Below, piece by piece: positions 9,400-17,418 of a DNA stretch of 64,000 nt. This DNA is from Piscinibacter lacus (GTDB taxonomy: Bacteria; Pseudomonadota; Gammaproteobacteria; Burkholderiales; Burkholderiaceae_C), in contig NZ_JAERRA010000001.1 of assembly GCF_016735685.1 (NCBI RefSeq), positions 1,736,001 to 1,800,000 of the forward strand, in the 5' to 3' direction. The notes beneath the pieces were generated by a model. The model made no database searches. It was not told the DNA's origin and was given only the letters and a program-made list of their open reading frames with translations. Both the position numbers and the translations under genes were made by a program. Within the stretch, counting starts at the first letter, position 1. Each line of letters opens with the position of its first letter.

Positions 9400-11834
9400 G
9401 ACACCCCCATCTTCGCGAGGTGTCCTTCCACTCTGGCAGCGATCGCCACCACGTCGTCGGTGAGCTGGGGAAGTGGCGTCGCGTAGCGTTCAGTCAATTC
9501 GCTGAGGCGGCCGGTCAGCGTTTGCGACACGCGATCGAGTTCGCCTAGCACGGTGCCAGCCAGCGTCGCCATCCACTTATCGTCAATCACCAGCGACTGG
9601 ATGTCAGTCTGAGTCAGCGCTGGGTACTTCTCGTAGGCCAGGGTGTCCAGCGCCGCCTCACCGTCGCGGATCTGCTTCTTCAGCGCGGCGATGCGGTTGC
9701 CCAGGTCCAGCCACTGCTTGAGTAGCTTCAACTCATCGGCGCCATCGCGGTCATTGCCGATCTCGCGGATGCGGTCCTTCACCGCCACGGCCGTGATGCT
9801 GTCGTAGCCGTTGAAGATGCCGTCCTCGCCGCCTTGCTCTTCCTCCAGCTCGGTCTGGCTGACCACCGCCGCGTCCAGCTCGGCCTGCAGCGCGTCCAGC
9901 GCGGCCTGCTCCTTGGCGAAGTAGCGGGCCACGATCAAGGGCTTGGGAATCAGTTCGCAGGTCCAGCCACGGTCCTTGGTCTTGCCCTTCTTGTCCGTCT
10001 CCAGGATGCGGCTGGTCTTGGCCACCCAGCCGTCCGCGGCGATCAGATAGGCGTCGTCCTGCATCGTCGCGGCCCAGTAGTCCATCAGGTGCTGGTAGAC
10101 GTCGTAGGCGTCGATCAGCGGCACGTCGGCGAAGACGGCCAGCAGTTCTTCGGCCAGCGTCTCGATCAGTGCCTTGGGGTGGCCGGCGGTGCCGAAGGCT
10201 TGCAGGCGCTTCGTCGCTGCGGCGCGCCAGCCGGCGAAGCGCTGCGTGGCCTTTCCGTTGAAGGCCTGGAACTCGTCATGGCCGAGGATGGCGGCCTTCA
10301 GCTCGGGCAGTGGCAGCTTCAACTGCACGTAGCCCGCATGGCCGGCCGACTCAAAGAAGCCTTGGCGCACCCCGGGCAGCACCTGCCAGTAGGGCGCCAG
10401 CGGGCTGGCGGGATCGTCCAGGTCGCGCGCCGGGATGCCACCGCGGAGGTGGGCGGTGAGATCGTGCAGGTCTTCGGGCTCGCTGCTGTCGATGTAGCGG
10501 GGCAGGTTGAGGTTGAAGTCGTTCTTCGGGTCGGCGATCTCGTCCAGCGGCACCCGGCGGGCGTAGCGGGGCACGTCGGCCTGGCGCTGGAAGGTGTCGA
10601 CGATGCGGTGGATGTCCTGTTCACGCAGGCGGTTCTTGTTGCCGTCCTTGAGGAAGCCCTTGCTGGCATCGACCATGAAGATGCCGGCGCCCGCCGCCGC
10701 GCGGGCTGCCGCATCGGCCTTGTCCAGCACCAGGATGCAGGCAGGGATGCCGGTGCCGTAGAACAGGTTGGCCGGCAAGCCAATGATGCCCTTCAGGATG
10801 CCGGACTGGACCAACTGCCTGCGGATGGCCGCTTCGGCATTGCCGCGGAAAAGCACGCCGTGCGGCAGGATGCAAGCACCCTGGCCGGTGCCCTTCATGG
10901 ACCGGATGATGTGCAGCAGGAAGGCGTAGTCGCCCTGCTTGGCCGGCGGCTCACCCCAGGTGAAGCGCTGCCAGGGGTCGTTGGCGGGGGTCAGGCCGGT
11001 GGTCCAGGTCTTGAGCGAGAAGGGCGGGTTGGCCACCACATAGTCGTAGGTGCGCAGTTGATGGCCGTCTCTGAACTTCGGCTCGGCCAGCGTGTTGCCG
11101 CTCAGGATGCTGGCGGTGGGGAAGTCGTGCAGGATCATGTTCATCCGGGCCAAGCCGGCGGTGGTCACGTCCACCTCCTGCCCTTCCAGGGTGATGTGCG
11201 TGCCGGCCTGGGCCGCCACCTTCAGCAGGAGCGAGCCCGATCCGCAGGTGGGGTCGTAGGCGGTGGTCGAGGCCCGGGCGTTGTGCGGGCCGATGCCCAG
11301 CACCTTGGCGATGACGCGGCTGACTTCCGACGGCGTGTAGAACTGGCCTTTGCTCTTGCCACTTTCGGTGGCGAAGTGGCGCATCAGGTACTCGTAGGCG
11401 TCGCCCAGCAGGTCGTCGTTGTCAGCGCGGTGGCCCGAGAAGTCGAGTTCGGGCTTCTGGAAGATGCCGATGAGGTTGCTCAGCCGCTCGACCATCGCCG
11501 AGCCTTCACCCAGCTTGTTGGGGTCGTTGAAGTCCGGGAAGTCGCTGCGCGCCAGGCGGCTGTTGGCGTCGATCAGCGGCTGGACGACCTGGGTGTTGAT
11601 CTTGTCGCCGATGTCGGCCTTGCCCTTCAAGGCCACCATGTCCTTGAAGCTGGCGCCCCGGGGGATGACCACCGGCGGGGCGAAGTCGTCACTGTCGGCG
11701 TACTTGTCGCTGACGTACTTGATGAACAGCATGAACAGGACGTAGTCCTTGTACTGGCTGGCGTCCATTCCGCCGCGCAGCGCGTCGCAACTCGCCCATA
11801 GGGACGCGTAGAGATCGGATTTCTTGAGGGCCAT
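9390..11834 (-). CDS. hsdM: Type I restriction-modification methyltransferase subunit
   Basis: HsdM methylates adenine in the recognition sequence and forms the core enzyme with HsdS. The 814-residue protein has the HsdM N-terminal helical domain, GQFYTP at about 163-168, the AdoMet-binding motif I (DPTCGSGS) at about 194-201 and the catalytic NPPF at about 269-272. It is longer than the usual 500-residue HsdM. The extra C-terminal part (roughly from 480) is rich in charged helices and ends in a predicted coiled coil, as in the long-HsdM subgroup. It is the first gene of the leftward operon, so its promoter should lie in the 230 bases before it; I could not pick a convincing one. Confidence 0.95.
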   Translation of the reverse strand: MALKKSDLYASLWASCDALRGGMDASQYKDYVLFMLFIKYVSDKYADSDDFAPPVVIPRGASFKDMVALKGKADIGDKINTQVVQPLIDANSRLARSDFPDFNDPNKLGEGSAMVERLSNLIGIFQKPELDFSGHRADNDDLLGDAYEYLMRHFATESGKSKGQFYTPSEVSRVIAKVLGIGPHNARASTTAYDPTCGSGSLLLKVAAQAGTHITLEGQEVDVTTAGLARMNMILHDFPTASILSGNTLAEPKFRDGHQLRTYDYVVANPPFSLKTWTTGLTPANDPWQRFTWGEPPAKQGDYAFLLHIIRSMKGTGQGACILPHGVLFRGNAEAAIRRQLVQSGILKGIIGLPANLFYGTGIPACILVLDKADAAARAAAGAGIFMVDASKGFLKDGNKNRLREQDIHRIVDTFQRQADVPRYARRVPLDEIADPKNDFNLNLPRYIDSSEPEDLHDLTAHLRGGIPARDLDDPASPLAPYWQVLPGVRQGFFESAGHAGYVQLKLPLPELKAAILGHDEFQAFNGKATQRFAGWRAAATKRLQAFGTAGHPKALIETLAEELLAVFADVPLIDAYDVYQHLMDYWAATMQDDAYLIAADGWVAKTSRILETDKKGKTKDRGWTCELIPKPLIVARYFAKEQAALDALQAELDAAVVSQTELEEEQGGEDGIFNGYDSITAVAVKDRIREIGNDRDGADELKLLKQWLDLGNRIAALKKQIRDGEAALDTLAYEKYPALTQTDIQSLVIDDKWMATLAGTVLGELDRVSQTLTGRLSELTERYATPLPQLTDDVVAIAARVEGHLAKMGVSWK

Positions 11835-12064
11835 GGGTGGGGGTCAGGGAGTGGGGATTGCGGTTGGGCGCGTAGAGACGGTTACGGTGTTGGCCAAGGG
11901 TGTGAAGCGGACCGTCAAGGCACCGTGGTCCTCGTGCGGCATAGCCAGCAGATCGTGGGTCCACGGCACATCCAGCGGGTCGGTGAGGCCCTTCGCTCGA
12001 TGAAGCCGAGTCCGCCTATGCGCGCGGCATGGCGATTGCACCGATTGCGTGGGGCGGATGCGCA

Positions 12065-13057
12065 TCATGCTGCGGCTTTGCTCGTGCCCAGCAGATGCTC
12101 GGCTTCGGCCCAGGCACTTTCTTTCAGTGCGTTGCCGGCGCCGAACCAGGCGCTGTCCAAGCGCTCCGTCATGCCCCCTGCTCGCACATGGTCTGCGTAA
12201 TAGGTGACGGCGTTGACGGCACCCCACAGGGTGCCCTTGGCGGTGTCAACGTCCTGGCCGGGCGCCGACCGGTACAGCGACATCATGGCGGTGTGTTCGC
12301 GCTCGGCCTTGGGGTTCAAGGGCTGCGGCAGCTTGCGACCCAGCACACGGTCAAAAAACTCCGACACCTTGGCGTCTTCCAGCTTGTAGTCAGCAGCGGC
12401 GCGCACTTGCTGCAAGAACTTCGACCAGGAGACGTCGATCAGGCCAAGGCGTTCTTTCACGCCTTGCTTATCAAAGCGCCGGTTGTGCGGCACCTTGATG
12501 CTCTTCCGTCCCTCACTTTTGACGTCTCTGAGCGCGAAGAACAGTGTGTTTTGGCAGACGACGCGAACGCTTGTGAAGGCCACCGTTGTGGCTAATGTCT
12601 TGTCGCAAGAAGTCGCCAGCAGCACGTACATCTTGACCGGGTCAAGATGGCGATCGCCAACATGGTCGGTCACCCCCGTGCTGGCAAGGGTCCATACCTT
12701 GCGGCCACCATGGAGCGCTCCCGCCGTCTCAAGTTTGTATCCAAAATCAGACACAAGATCACGGTAGAACTCCAGCACTTCCTTGGGTTGCACCAACTGG
12801 TAATCGCCAGAAACCACCGAAAGCGCATCGCGTGTGTCGCTTCGCGCCAGCACGAAGCGGTCGGGCATGGTGCGGATCTTCCCGTCCACGAGATACTGAA
12901 CGGGCAACCGTTCTAGGTGCCACTCAAGTTTCGCCGCCTTGAGCCAAATCTCAATGGGCTGGTCTGGCGGCAGCTTTTCGCCCAGCCCATGCCACGGCGT
13001 TTCGCCGATGTAGGCCATCGCAGCCTCGCCGGTGGTGTGGTCCAGATCGTGACTCAT
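12065..13057 (-). CDS. DUF932 plasmid/phage-like protein
   Basis: The 330-residue protein begins with the DUF932 pattern MAYIGETPWHGLG, which follows a short leader, and contains the conserved stretches PDRFVLARSDT and TSVRVVCQNTL. DUF932 proteins are typical of plasmids, phages and integrative elements. Their molecular function is not established; some workers suspect a nucleic-acid related role. The ATG overlaps, by one base (TAATG), the stop of a short 60-codon frame that I do not trust. The gene stands alone, leftward, with a hairpin-rich 330-base region upstream. It supports a mobile origin for this stretch but does not by itself identify the element type. Confidence 0.85.
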   Translation of the reverse strand: MSHDLDHTTGEAAMAYIGETPWHGLGEKLPPDQPIEIWLKAAKLEWHLERLPVQYLVDGKIRTMPDRFVLARSDTRDALSVVSGDYQLVQPKEVLEFYRDLVSDFGYKLETAGALHGGRKVWTLASTGVTDHVGDRHLDPVKMYVLLATSCDKTLATTVAFTSVRVVCQNTLFFALRDVKSEGRKSIKVPHNRRFDKQGVKERLGLIDVSWSKFLQQVRAAADYKLEDAKVSEFFDRVLGRKLPQPLNPKAEREHTAMMSLYRSAPGQDVDTAKGTLWGAVNAVTYYADHVRAGGMTERLDSAWFGAGNALKESAWAEAEHLLGTSKAAA

Positions 13058-13391
13058 TAGGCTGTCTCCACAGGGATTTCAAAGTTGCTGGCCGACCGTA
13101 AGGCCCGTAAAGCGTATACCAAGACTGATTTAGTTGATCTACCCAGAGAGGGGTCTGTCGATTTGGATTGTGTTGAGGTGGCTGCGATCCCGTGCGGCTT
13201 AGGGTTGCGGACCGCTAGGATGAAGGGCAGGAGGCTCACGGGGTGAGCCGGTTCCGAAGCCGGAGCCTCCCCCTTAAGGCGGGTTTGACTTACCTTTGAA
13301 CAGCTCCTGGAATCGCGGAGGCCTCTTGGGTTAAGTCGGGCGACCTCCTGGGACGCCTGTGAACCGCCATATGGGTTGACCTTGCGGTAAC
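13058..13391. other. Gene-free region upstream of the DUF932 gene
   Basis: This stretch of about 330 bases holds no convincing gene. A 60-codon leftward frame (13057-13239) exists but has no family features. The region contains a compact pair of inverted repeats (listed separately). On the minus strand there is also a weak promoter-like pair, TAGATC and TATACG with 17-base spacing (13113-13141), which could drive the DUF932 gene. Base composition is closer to even than in the flanking coding DNA. Confidence 0.6.
13230..13270. repeat. Paired hairpins with an alternative outer stem
   Basis: Two hairpins lie back to back. The first is GGCTCAC / GTGAGCC with a 3-base loop (13233-13249). The second is GGTTCCG / CGGAGCC with a 4-base loop and one G-T wobble (13250-13267). 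The outer arms GGAGGCTC (13230-13237) and GAGCCTCC (13263-13270) can pair instead, which would exclude the two small hairpins. The switch-like geometry is visible in the sequence; whether it acts as RNA, a protein-binding site or a recombination site is unknown. Confidence 0.6.
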
Positions 13392-13994
13392 TCAGTGCGT
13401 AGCCTTGGCGCGCGTCGCGGCCCTCACACGCCTCAACAGGTCTGTGTCCAGTTCCTCGGCCCGCTCCAGGCCATGCTGGCGCAGAAAGCTGCGCACCGCC
13501 GCCCGCGTCCTGGGCCCCTCCAACCCATCGGGCTGCCCGGCTGGGTGTCCAAGCTGGTTCAGCAGGCGCTGAAGCTCATGCAGCTCGGCGCGGGCGAGGG
13601 CGCGTACTTCGGGGGGTTTGGGTGGATGGGCATCGATCCGCGCCGTCCAAGGCACGGCGGGCACAGGGGCTGGTGGCGTAGGTGATCGCAAGAGCAGCCA
13701 AGCCCCCAGCACCAGGAACAGCAACACGCCCAATATCACCCCACCACTGCCTGCAGCGGCACCTTGCCGCCCCGGCTGTGGATCAGTGTTTGGCTTGGCC
13801 CCCAGCGTCTTCCATGATCGGCTGTCCTGCCAGGACAGTCCCGAGCCCGGTATGCCCACGGTGCGACGCATTCCGCGCCTGCCGATGTTGAGGTTCAACC
13901 CTGGCGGTCCGATGCCCAGGCTCAGCCCGGACTTGCTCACATTGACCCGCAGCAGCTTGCCGATGGGGAAGGACTTGTAGAAGCGAAAGCCCAT
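13392..13994 (-). CDS. DUF4236 membrane protein with C-terminal peptidoglycan-binding-like domain
   Basis: From the ATG at MGFRFYKSFPIGKLLRVN the 200-residue protein starts with a DUF4236 domain (residues 1-60, glycine-rich, with NVSKSGLSLGIGPPG). A single membrane helix follows at about 86-106 (GVILGVLLFLVLGAWLLL), then a proline-rich linker. The C-terminus (about 140-190) resembles a PG_binding_1 fold (LQRLLNQLGHPAGQPDG). The frame can be extended 46 codons upstream but that part is arginine/proline-rich with no homology signal. DUF4236 proteins occur widely in mobile elements and have no established function. The domain pairing suggests an envelope location with the tail in the periplasm, which is inference. 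Confidence 0.75.
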   Translation of the reverse strand: MGFRFYKSFPIGKLLRVNVSKSGLSLGIGPPGLNLNIGRRGMRRTVGIPGSGLSWQDSRSWKTLGAKPNTDPQPGRQGAAAGSGGVILGVLLFLVLGAWLLLRSPTPPAPVPAVPWTARIDAHPPKPPEVRALARAELHELQRLLNQLGHPAGQPDGLEGPRTRAAVRSFLRQHGLERAEELDTDLLRRVRAATRAKATH

Positions 13995-14133
13995 GGTCGT
14001 GTGGCGGTGACGCGGTGGAGGAGGAGCCAGTTTGCCGGCGGGGTGGCCCACGGGGTGAGCCTGGCGCCGGCTGGCACCCTGGGCCGTCCCTGGCGGATCA
14101 GGCCAGACCGATCCGCCGAATCTCCAGCGCAAT

Positions 14134-14655
14134 TCACACCAGACCCGGCGCTAACGTGAATCCCTGGCAGCGGCGCAGCAAATCGGGTACCGGCTCGTAC
14201 CGGAGGTCAGTTCCCTCAAGTCGACCTCGTGCCGCTGCCATGCAGCGCCCGCGCTGGGTCAGCGCCGCACACTCTAGGCACAGACGCCGATCGTCGCCGC
14301 CACGGTCTCGCAGGGTTAGCCACTCAGCAAGGTTCTCGGCCTCGCCAACCGACCGGATCCGGGCGAAGTGGGCTTGCCGAGCTTCGAATGCACCGATTTC
14401 CGCCAGGTCCCAGCCATCAGCATGGCAGGCATCACCCTGCTCGGGAGTCAGGAGCGGGTTTCCACTGCGCCGAAGGACTGGTGGCTTGCTCTCCGCTTTG
14501 AGAGTCTGAACGAGGTCTGGTTGATGGGTGCGGATGGCCCTGCGGAGCTCTTCGGTCAGCGCGGCGCGGGGTGCGACATGCAGTCTGCCGTCTGGCATGA
14601 GTGTCAGCACCAGGCCAGCGCTGCGCAGGGACTTCATGAGATCCGGGGCGCCCAT
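14134..14655 (-). CDS. Mobile-element protein with TubC-like N-terminal domain
   Basis: This 173-residue protein has an N-terminal 50 residues (MKSLRSAGLVLTLMPDGRLHV followed by LTEELRRAIRTHQPDLVQTL, with a break between) that resemble the TubC docking fold otherwise known from peptide/polyketide synthetases. The C-terminal part has a possible metal site (CLECAAL with a downstream C). Its ATG overlaps the stop of the AAA ATPase by one base (TGATG), so it is coupled to the replication block. Similar proteins follow RepA-like ATPases in other elements. A protein-protein contact role is plausible; the function is unknown. Confidence 0.7.
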   Translation of the reverse strand: MGAPDLMKSLRSAGLVLTLMPDGRLHVAPRAALTEELRRAIRTHQPDLVQTLKAESKPPVLRRSGNPLLTPEQGDACHADGWDLAEIGAFEARQAHFARIRSVGEAENLAEWLTLRDRGGDDRRLCLECAALTQRGRCMAAARGRLEGTDLRYEPVPDLLRRCQGFTLAPGLV

Positions 14656-15878
14656 CAGAAGACCTCCCCGTCATCGGCAAGGGGGTCAAGAGTGCCAAGG
14701 GAGCCAAGGGGGCCAAGGTTTCCAAGTGATGAGTCGCTGGCACCCTTGGCTTCTTGCCCAAGAAGGCCATCCGTGAGACCTTCGGAATCGTTGGCACTGT
14801 TGGCCCCCTTGGCCCCCTTCGCAGGCAGAACCCACATCCAGCTCGATTCGCGCTTGATCGACTCGACTTGCAACTTGGCTTTGGCCCGCTTGACGGTACG
14901 TTCACTGTGTCCCGCGTCTCGGGCCTCCTTGAAGATGGTCCTGGCTGGCTTCGGGCCTTCCCGCAACTCGGACCGGAGGAACTGCATCGATTCTTCAAGC
15001 GCCGATGCTTCCTCGTCGCCCTCCGGATTGGCCTCTGCCTCGGCGACTACATCGCGCGCCGATCCCTTCAAGGGCTCAAGCCACACCACCCGCTGACCTT
15101 CAACCCCGGGCGCCACCTCCAATCGGTCAAGCGAGTACGCGAAGCCTCCGTCATCTGGACCAACATTGGACTTCGCACGGACAAGAACGCGCCGGGATTC
15201 ATCCCCTTCATCAGCCTGCTCCTTGGCGACGACCAGTACCACCCGCGCAAGCGCTGCGAAGGCGATGCTGCCTGTCACCCGCTCCACTGGGTCACGACCG
15301 CTGGTACCTTTGCTGAAGTGCGTGATGCCCAGCACTGCGCAGCCCAGCCGCCGTGCGAGGTCCACCACCGGCTGCAGTGAGCGCCGCACCTCGGCTCCTT
15401 TGTGAGAGTCGCCAGCCACAGCCGACACGATGGGGTCCAAGATCAGCAGACGCGGCGCTGCCAAACCTTCGGCCGTAGCTTCAAGGAAGGGCATGTCCCG
15501 GCCAGGATCAAAGGCCTGACCGTCGCTCATGCCTTCAACAAAATGCACCTGCTCCATGTCAGCGCCTGCTGCCATCAGCCGGGCTGCGGTCACGGTGGGA
15601 GGGTCTTCGCCGCTCCAGATGATGACTTCCCCGGGCTGGCTGCACTGCGTGCCATCGGGCCAACGCCCAGCACGAGTCACCACGGCAGCCACCGCCAGCG
15701 CGAGGGTGGTCTTGCCGCAACCGGGAGCGCCGCCCAGGATCGTCAACATCCCGGCGGGGATGTATCCATCCCAGAGCCACCTCACTGGCTCGAGGGCTAC
15801 CGAATCACCGCGCAGGAGTCTGACGCTAGGCAGAGCTTGCTGGGCGAGCTGCAGGTCTCTCAACACGGCGCCGCTCAT
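14655..15878 (-). CDS. RepA-like AAA (AAA_25) ATPase, probable replicative helicase of the element
   Basis: From the ATG that overlaps the upstream Toprim gene by four bases (ATGA), the 407-residue protein has a RecA-like core. Walker A is GGAPGCGKTT at about 49-58, a Walker B-like LLILDPI is near 140, and a GITHFSKG segment follows, as in RepA hexameric helicases of plasmids. It probably unwinds element DNA during replication or after excision. The last 65 residues are low complexity: they decode two runs of 9-base repeats (listed separately) as GAKGA and L-G-x-L-G-x repeats. A longer start 33 bases upstream is possible but would overlap the preceding gene more. Confidence 0.85.
   Translation of the reverse strand: MSGAVLRDLQLAQQALPSVRLLRGDSVALEPVRWLWDGYIPAGMLTILGGAPGCGKTTLALAVAAVVTRAGRWPDGTQCSQPGEVIIWSGEDPPTVTAARLMAAGADMEQVHFVEGMSDGQAFDPGRDMPFLEATAEGLAAPRLLILDPIVSAVAGDSHKGAEVRRSLQPVVDLARRLGCAVLGITHFSKGTSGRDPVERVTGSIAFAALARVVLVVAKEQADEGDESRRVLVRAKSNVGPDDGGFAYSLDRLEVAPGVEGQRVVWLEPLKGSARDVVAEAEANPEGDEEASALEESMQFLRSELREGPKPARTIFKEARDAGHSERTVKRAKAKLQVESIKRESSWMWVLPAKGAKGANSANDSEGLTDGLLGQEAKGASDSSLGNLGPLGSLGTLDPLADDGEVF
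14673..14726 (-). repeat. Six tandem 9-bp repeats (array A) inside the AAA ATPase gene
   Basis: Read on the minus strand the units are CTTGGAAAC, CTTGGCCCC, CTTGGCTCC, CTTGGCACT, CTTGACCCC and CTTGCCGAT, each exactly 9 bases. Being a multiple of three, they encode a repeated L-G-x pattern near the C-terminus of the ATPase. The constant part is CTTGG; the last three bases vary. The regular period resembles iterons of plasmid origins. Confidence 0.85.
14781..14816 (+). repeat. Four 9-bp repeats (array B), opposite orientation to array A
   Basis: On the plus strand the units are TTCGGAATC, GTTGGCACT, GTTGGCCCC and CTTGGCCCC, continuing as a decayed CTTCGCAGG. They share the TTGGCCCC/TTGGCACT cores with array A, but A reads that way on the minus strand, so the two arrays face each other across about 54 bases. 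The stretch encodes the GAKGANSAN part of the ATPase tail. Confidence 0.8.
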
Positions 15879-16801
15879 GCTGATACCTCCGTCAGAGTGC
15901 GCGCCGCCCACACGTCACACCAGTCCATGCCGGGCGTGGAGGGGGTCAGCACCTTCACATCCAACCCCGCACGCACGGCCCGCGCTTTCAATGTCTGCGT
16001 GGCGGTAGTACCCGCTGCATCGGCATCCGCGAACACCACGATGCGGCGCGTAGCCGGTGGCCAGATGTAGGCGGCCAGGTTGCTCGCGCAATAGGCGGCC
16101 ACGGTGGGTAAGCCCGAAGCCAAGTGAGCAGCCTGAGCGGTCTCGATGCCCTCCGCAATGCCGATCACGCCGCGCTCTGGCGCATGCAGGGGAATACAGG
16201 CGCCTGCCAGGGGCCCGCTCGCTTCAGTTAGCTTTTTCACGGCGCTTACCGGAGCCTTGCGGCCGTCTGCTGTGAGGTAAGTGCGGTGCAGTGCCAGCAT
16301 GCGTCCATCGGGCGCGAGCAGTGGCGCCACCATCGCAGGCCACTTGCTGCGGTCACCATCCTCCCAATAGGTCAAGCTTGGGTGCACGCGCAGTTGCTGC
16401 GGCACGGGTCCAGCAAGGCCGCGGCTCTCCAAGTACCGCGACGCAGGATCATGGCCGGTCAGGGGCAGGGTCTGGGCCCACAGCAGCAAGTTGCGCTGGG
16501 CGTTGCGGTTCCACTGGTGGCGCCGTTCAGCATCCCGCTTGGCTCGCATCAACGCCAGCGACCGGACCATGATGGACCGCTCGATTGGCGTCATCGCTTC
16601 ACGCCGCCCCAGGGTCCAGAACGAAGACACGTTCCGGCGAAAGTCACCGAACACACCCGCGCGCCCGCTGTTGATCACCCGATACCAGCCAGCTTTGTCG
16701 CGGGCACGGTCCGTCGTGCTGAAACGACCGATACGGCCAAGCTCAATCACCTCAGGGGCAAAGCCGAGCTGGGCATGAATCGCGCAGCGGAAGCTGTGCA
16801 T
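15875..16801 (-). CDS. Toprim-domain primase-like protein of the element
   Basis: The protein ends in a Toprim fold: IGIAEGIETAQAAH supplies the conserved Glu and VVFADADAAG the DxD pair. Upstream are the regions typical of DUF7146/Toprim primase-like proteins (GWYRVINSGRAGVFGDF and DPASRYLESRGL). Such proteins make or process primers, or act on DNA ends, for plasmids and integrative elements. I chose the ATG at the first conserved residues, giving 308 residues. The frame runs open to 17032 with an ATG at 16966, but that part is unconserved and would run into alpA. It overlaps the AAA ATPase start by four bases, suggesting a joint replication role. Confidence 0.8.
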   Translation of the reverse strand: MHSFRCAIHAQLGFAPEVIELGRIGRFSTTDRARDKAGWYRVINSGRAGVFGDFRRNVSSFWTLGRREAMTPIERSIMVRSLALMRAKRDAERRHQWNRNAQRNLLLWAQTLPLTGHDPASRYLESRGLAGPVPQQLRVHPSLTYWEDGDRSKWPAMVAPLLAPDGRMLALHRTYLTADGRKAPVSAVKKLTEASGPLAGACIPLHAPERGVIGIAEGIETAQAAHLASGLPTVAAYCASNLAAYIWPPATRRIVVFADADAAGTTATQTLKARAVRAGLDVKVLTPSTPGMDWCDVWAARTLTEVSA

Positions 16802-16992
16802 GGCCTCATCAAGCGGCACAGCCAGCAGCCCCGAGGCCCAAGTCGTCCTTACACTGAGGCTACCGCCGAGGCCTGACGCTCTTTTGCAGTGGCCGGCTGG
16901 CCGCTGGCTGCTTGGGTGCAATGGCGATTGCGTACTCGCCCATGCATCGGGCTTCTCGCTGCCCATGCAGTCGTTGAAGGGGGAAGGTCGTT

Positions 16993-17226
16993 TCACGTTG
17001 CCCCCTTCTTGTTCGCCTGTTGAGCCTCCCACGCTTCGATGTCGGAGAGTCGCCAGGCCGTGATGCCCGGTCCGAGCTTGACGGGCGCCGGGAACGTGCC
17101 CTGCCTGACATATCGCCAGCCGGTGTTGGGTGTGAACGGCAGACGGCCGATGTGTGGCTTACCTCTGCTTGGGCGGAGGGAAGTGAAGAGTTCGCGAGCT
17201 CGAAGGAATTTTTGGGGCTGACCCAT
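16993..17226 (-). CDS. AlpA-family helix-turn-helix regulator / excisionase-like protein
   Basis: The 77-residue protein ends in the AlpA/MerR-like winged pattern VRQGTFPAPVKLGPGITAWRLSDIEAW. AlpA proteins bind DNA, activate integrase genes or act as excision factors in P4-type elements. The ATG is preceded by AGGAG six bases upstream; an earlier TTG (17244) lacks such support. It heads the leftward replication block and lies just downstream of the integrase gene, the usual place for this family. The N-terminal half is less typical than the wing. Confidence 0.85.
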   Translation of the reverse strand: MGQPQKFLRARELFTSLRPSRGKPHIGRLPFTPNTGWRYVRQGTFPAPVKLGPGITAWRLSDIEAWEAQQANKKGAT

Positions 17227-17303
17227 TCGCACTCCTGGGGACAAGGTGCGACATGATCATTTAGGGAAAAACAAAAAATCAACACAACACGTCGGGAGCG
17301 CAG

Positions 17304-17341
17304 AGAAGCCTTGTACTTGGTGGGGCTTCTTGGTCAAGAAG
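17304..17341. repeat. Overlapping inverted repeats between integrase and alpA
   Basis: AGAAGCC (17304-17310) pairs with GGCTTCT (17324-17330), and the overlapping CTTCTTG (17326-17332) pairs with CAAGAAG (17335-17341). They share bases, so only one stem can form at a time. The location upstream of alpA and downstream of int suits regulator or recombinase binding; there is no U run to make it a terminator. Confidence 0.5.
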
Positions 17342-17418
17342 TTTGGGCAGGTCGACTCGTGACGCCGCCTTCCAAGACCATTGAAATGCGCCTTTGTAAG
17401 CCCGAGAAACTGTGTTGA

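Noticed and set aside
13057..13239. 60-codon frame whose stop touches the DUF932 start
   Set aside because: The TAATG junction is tempting, but the frame has no ribosome site, no family pattern, and starts within the hairpin region.
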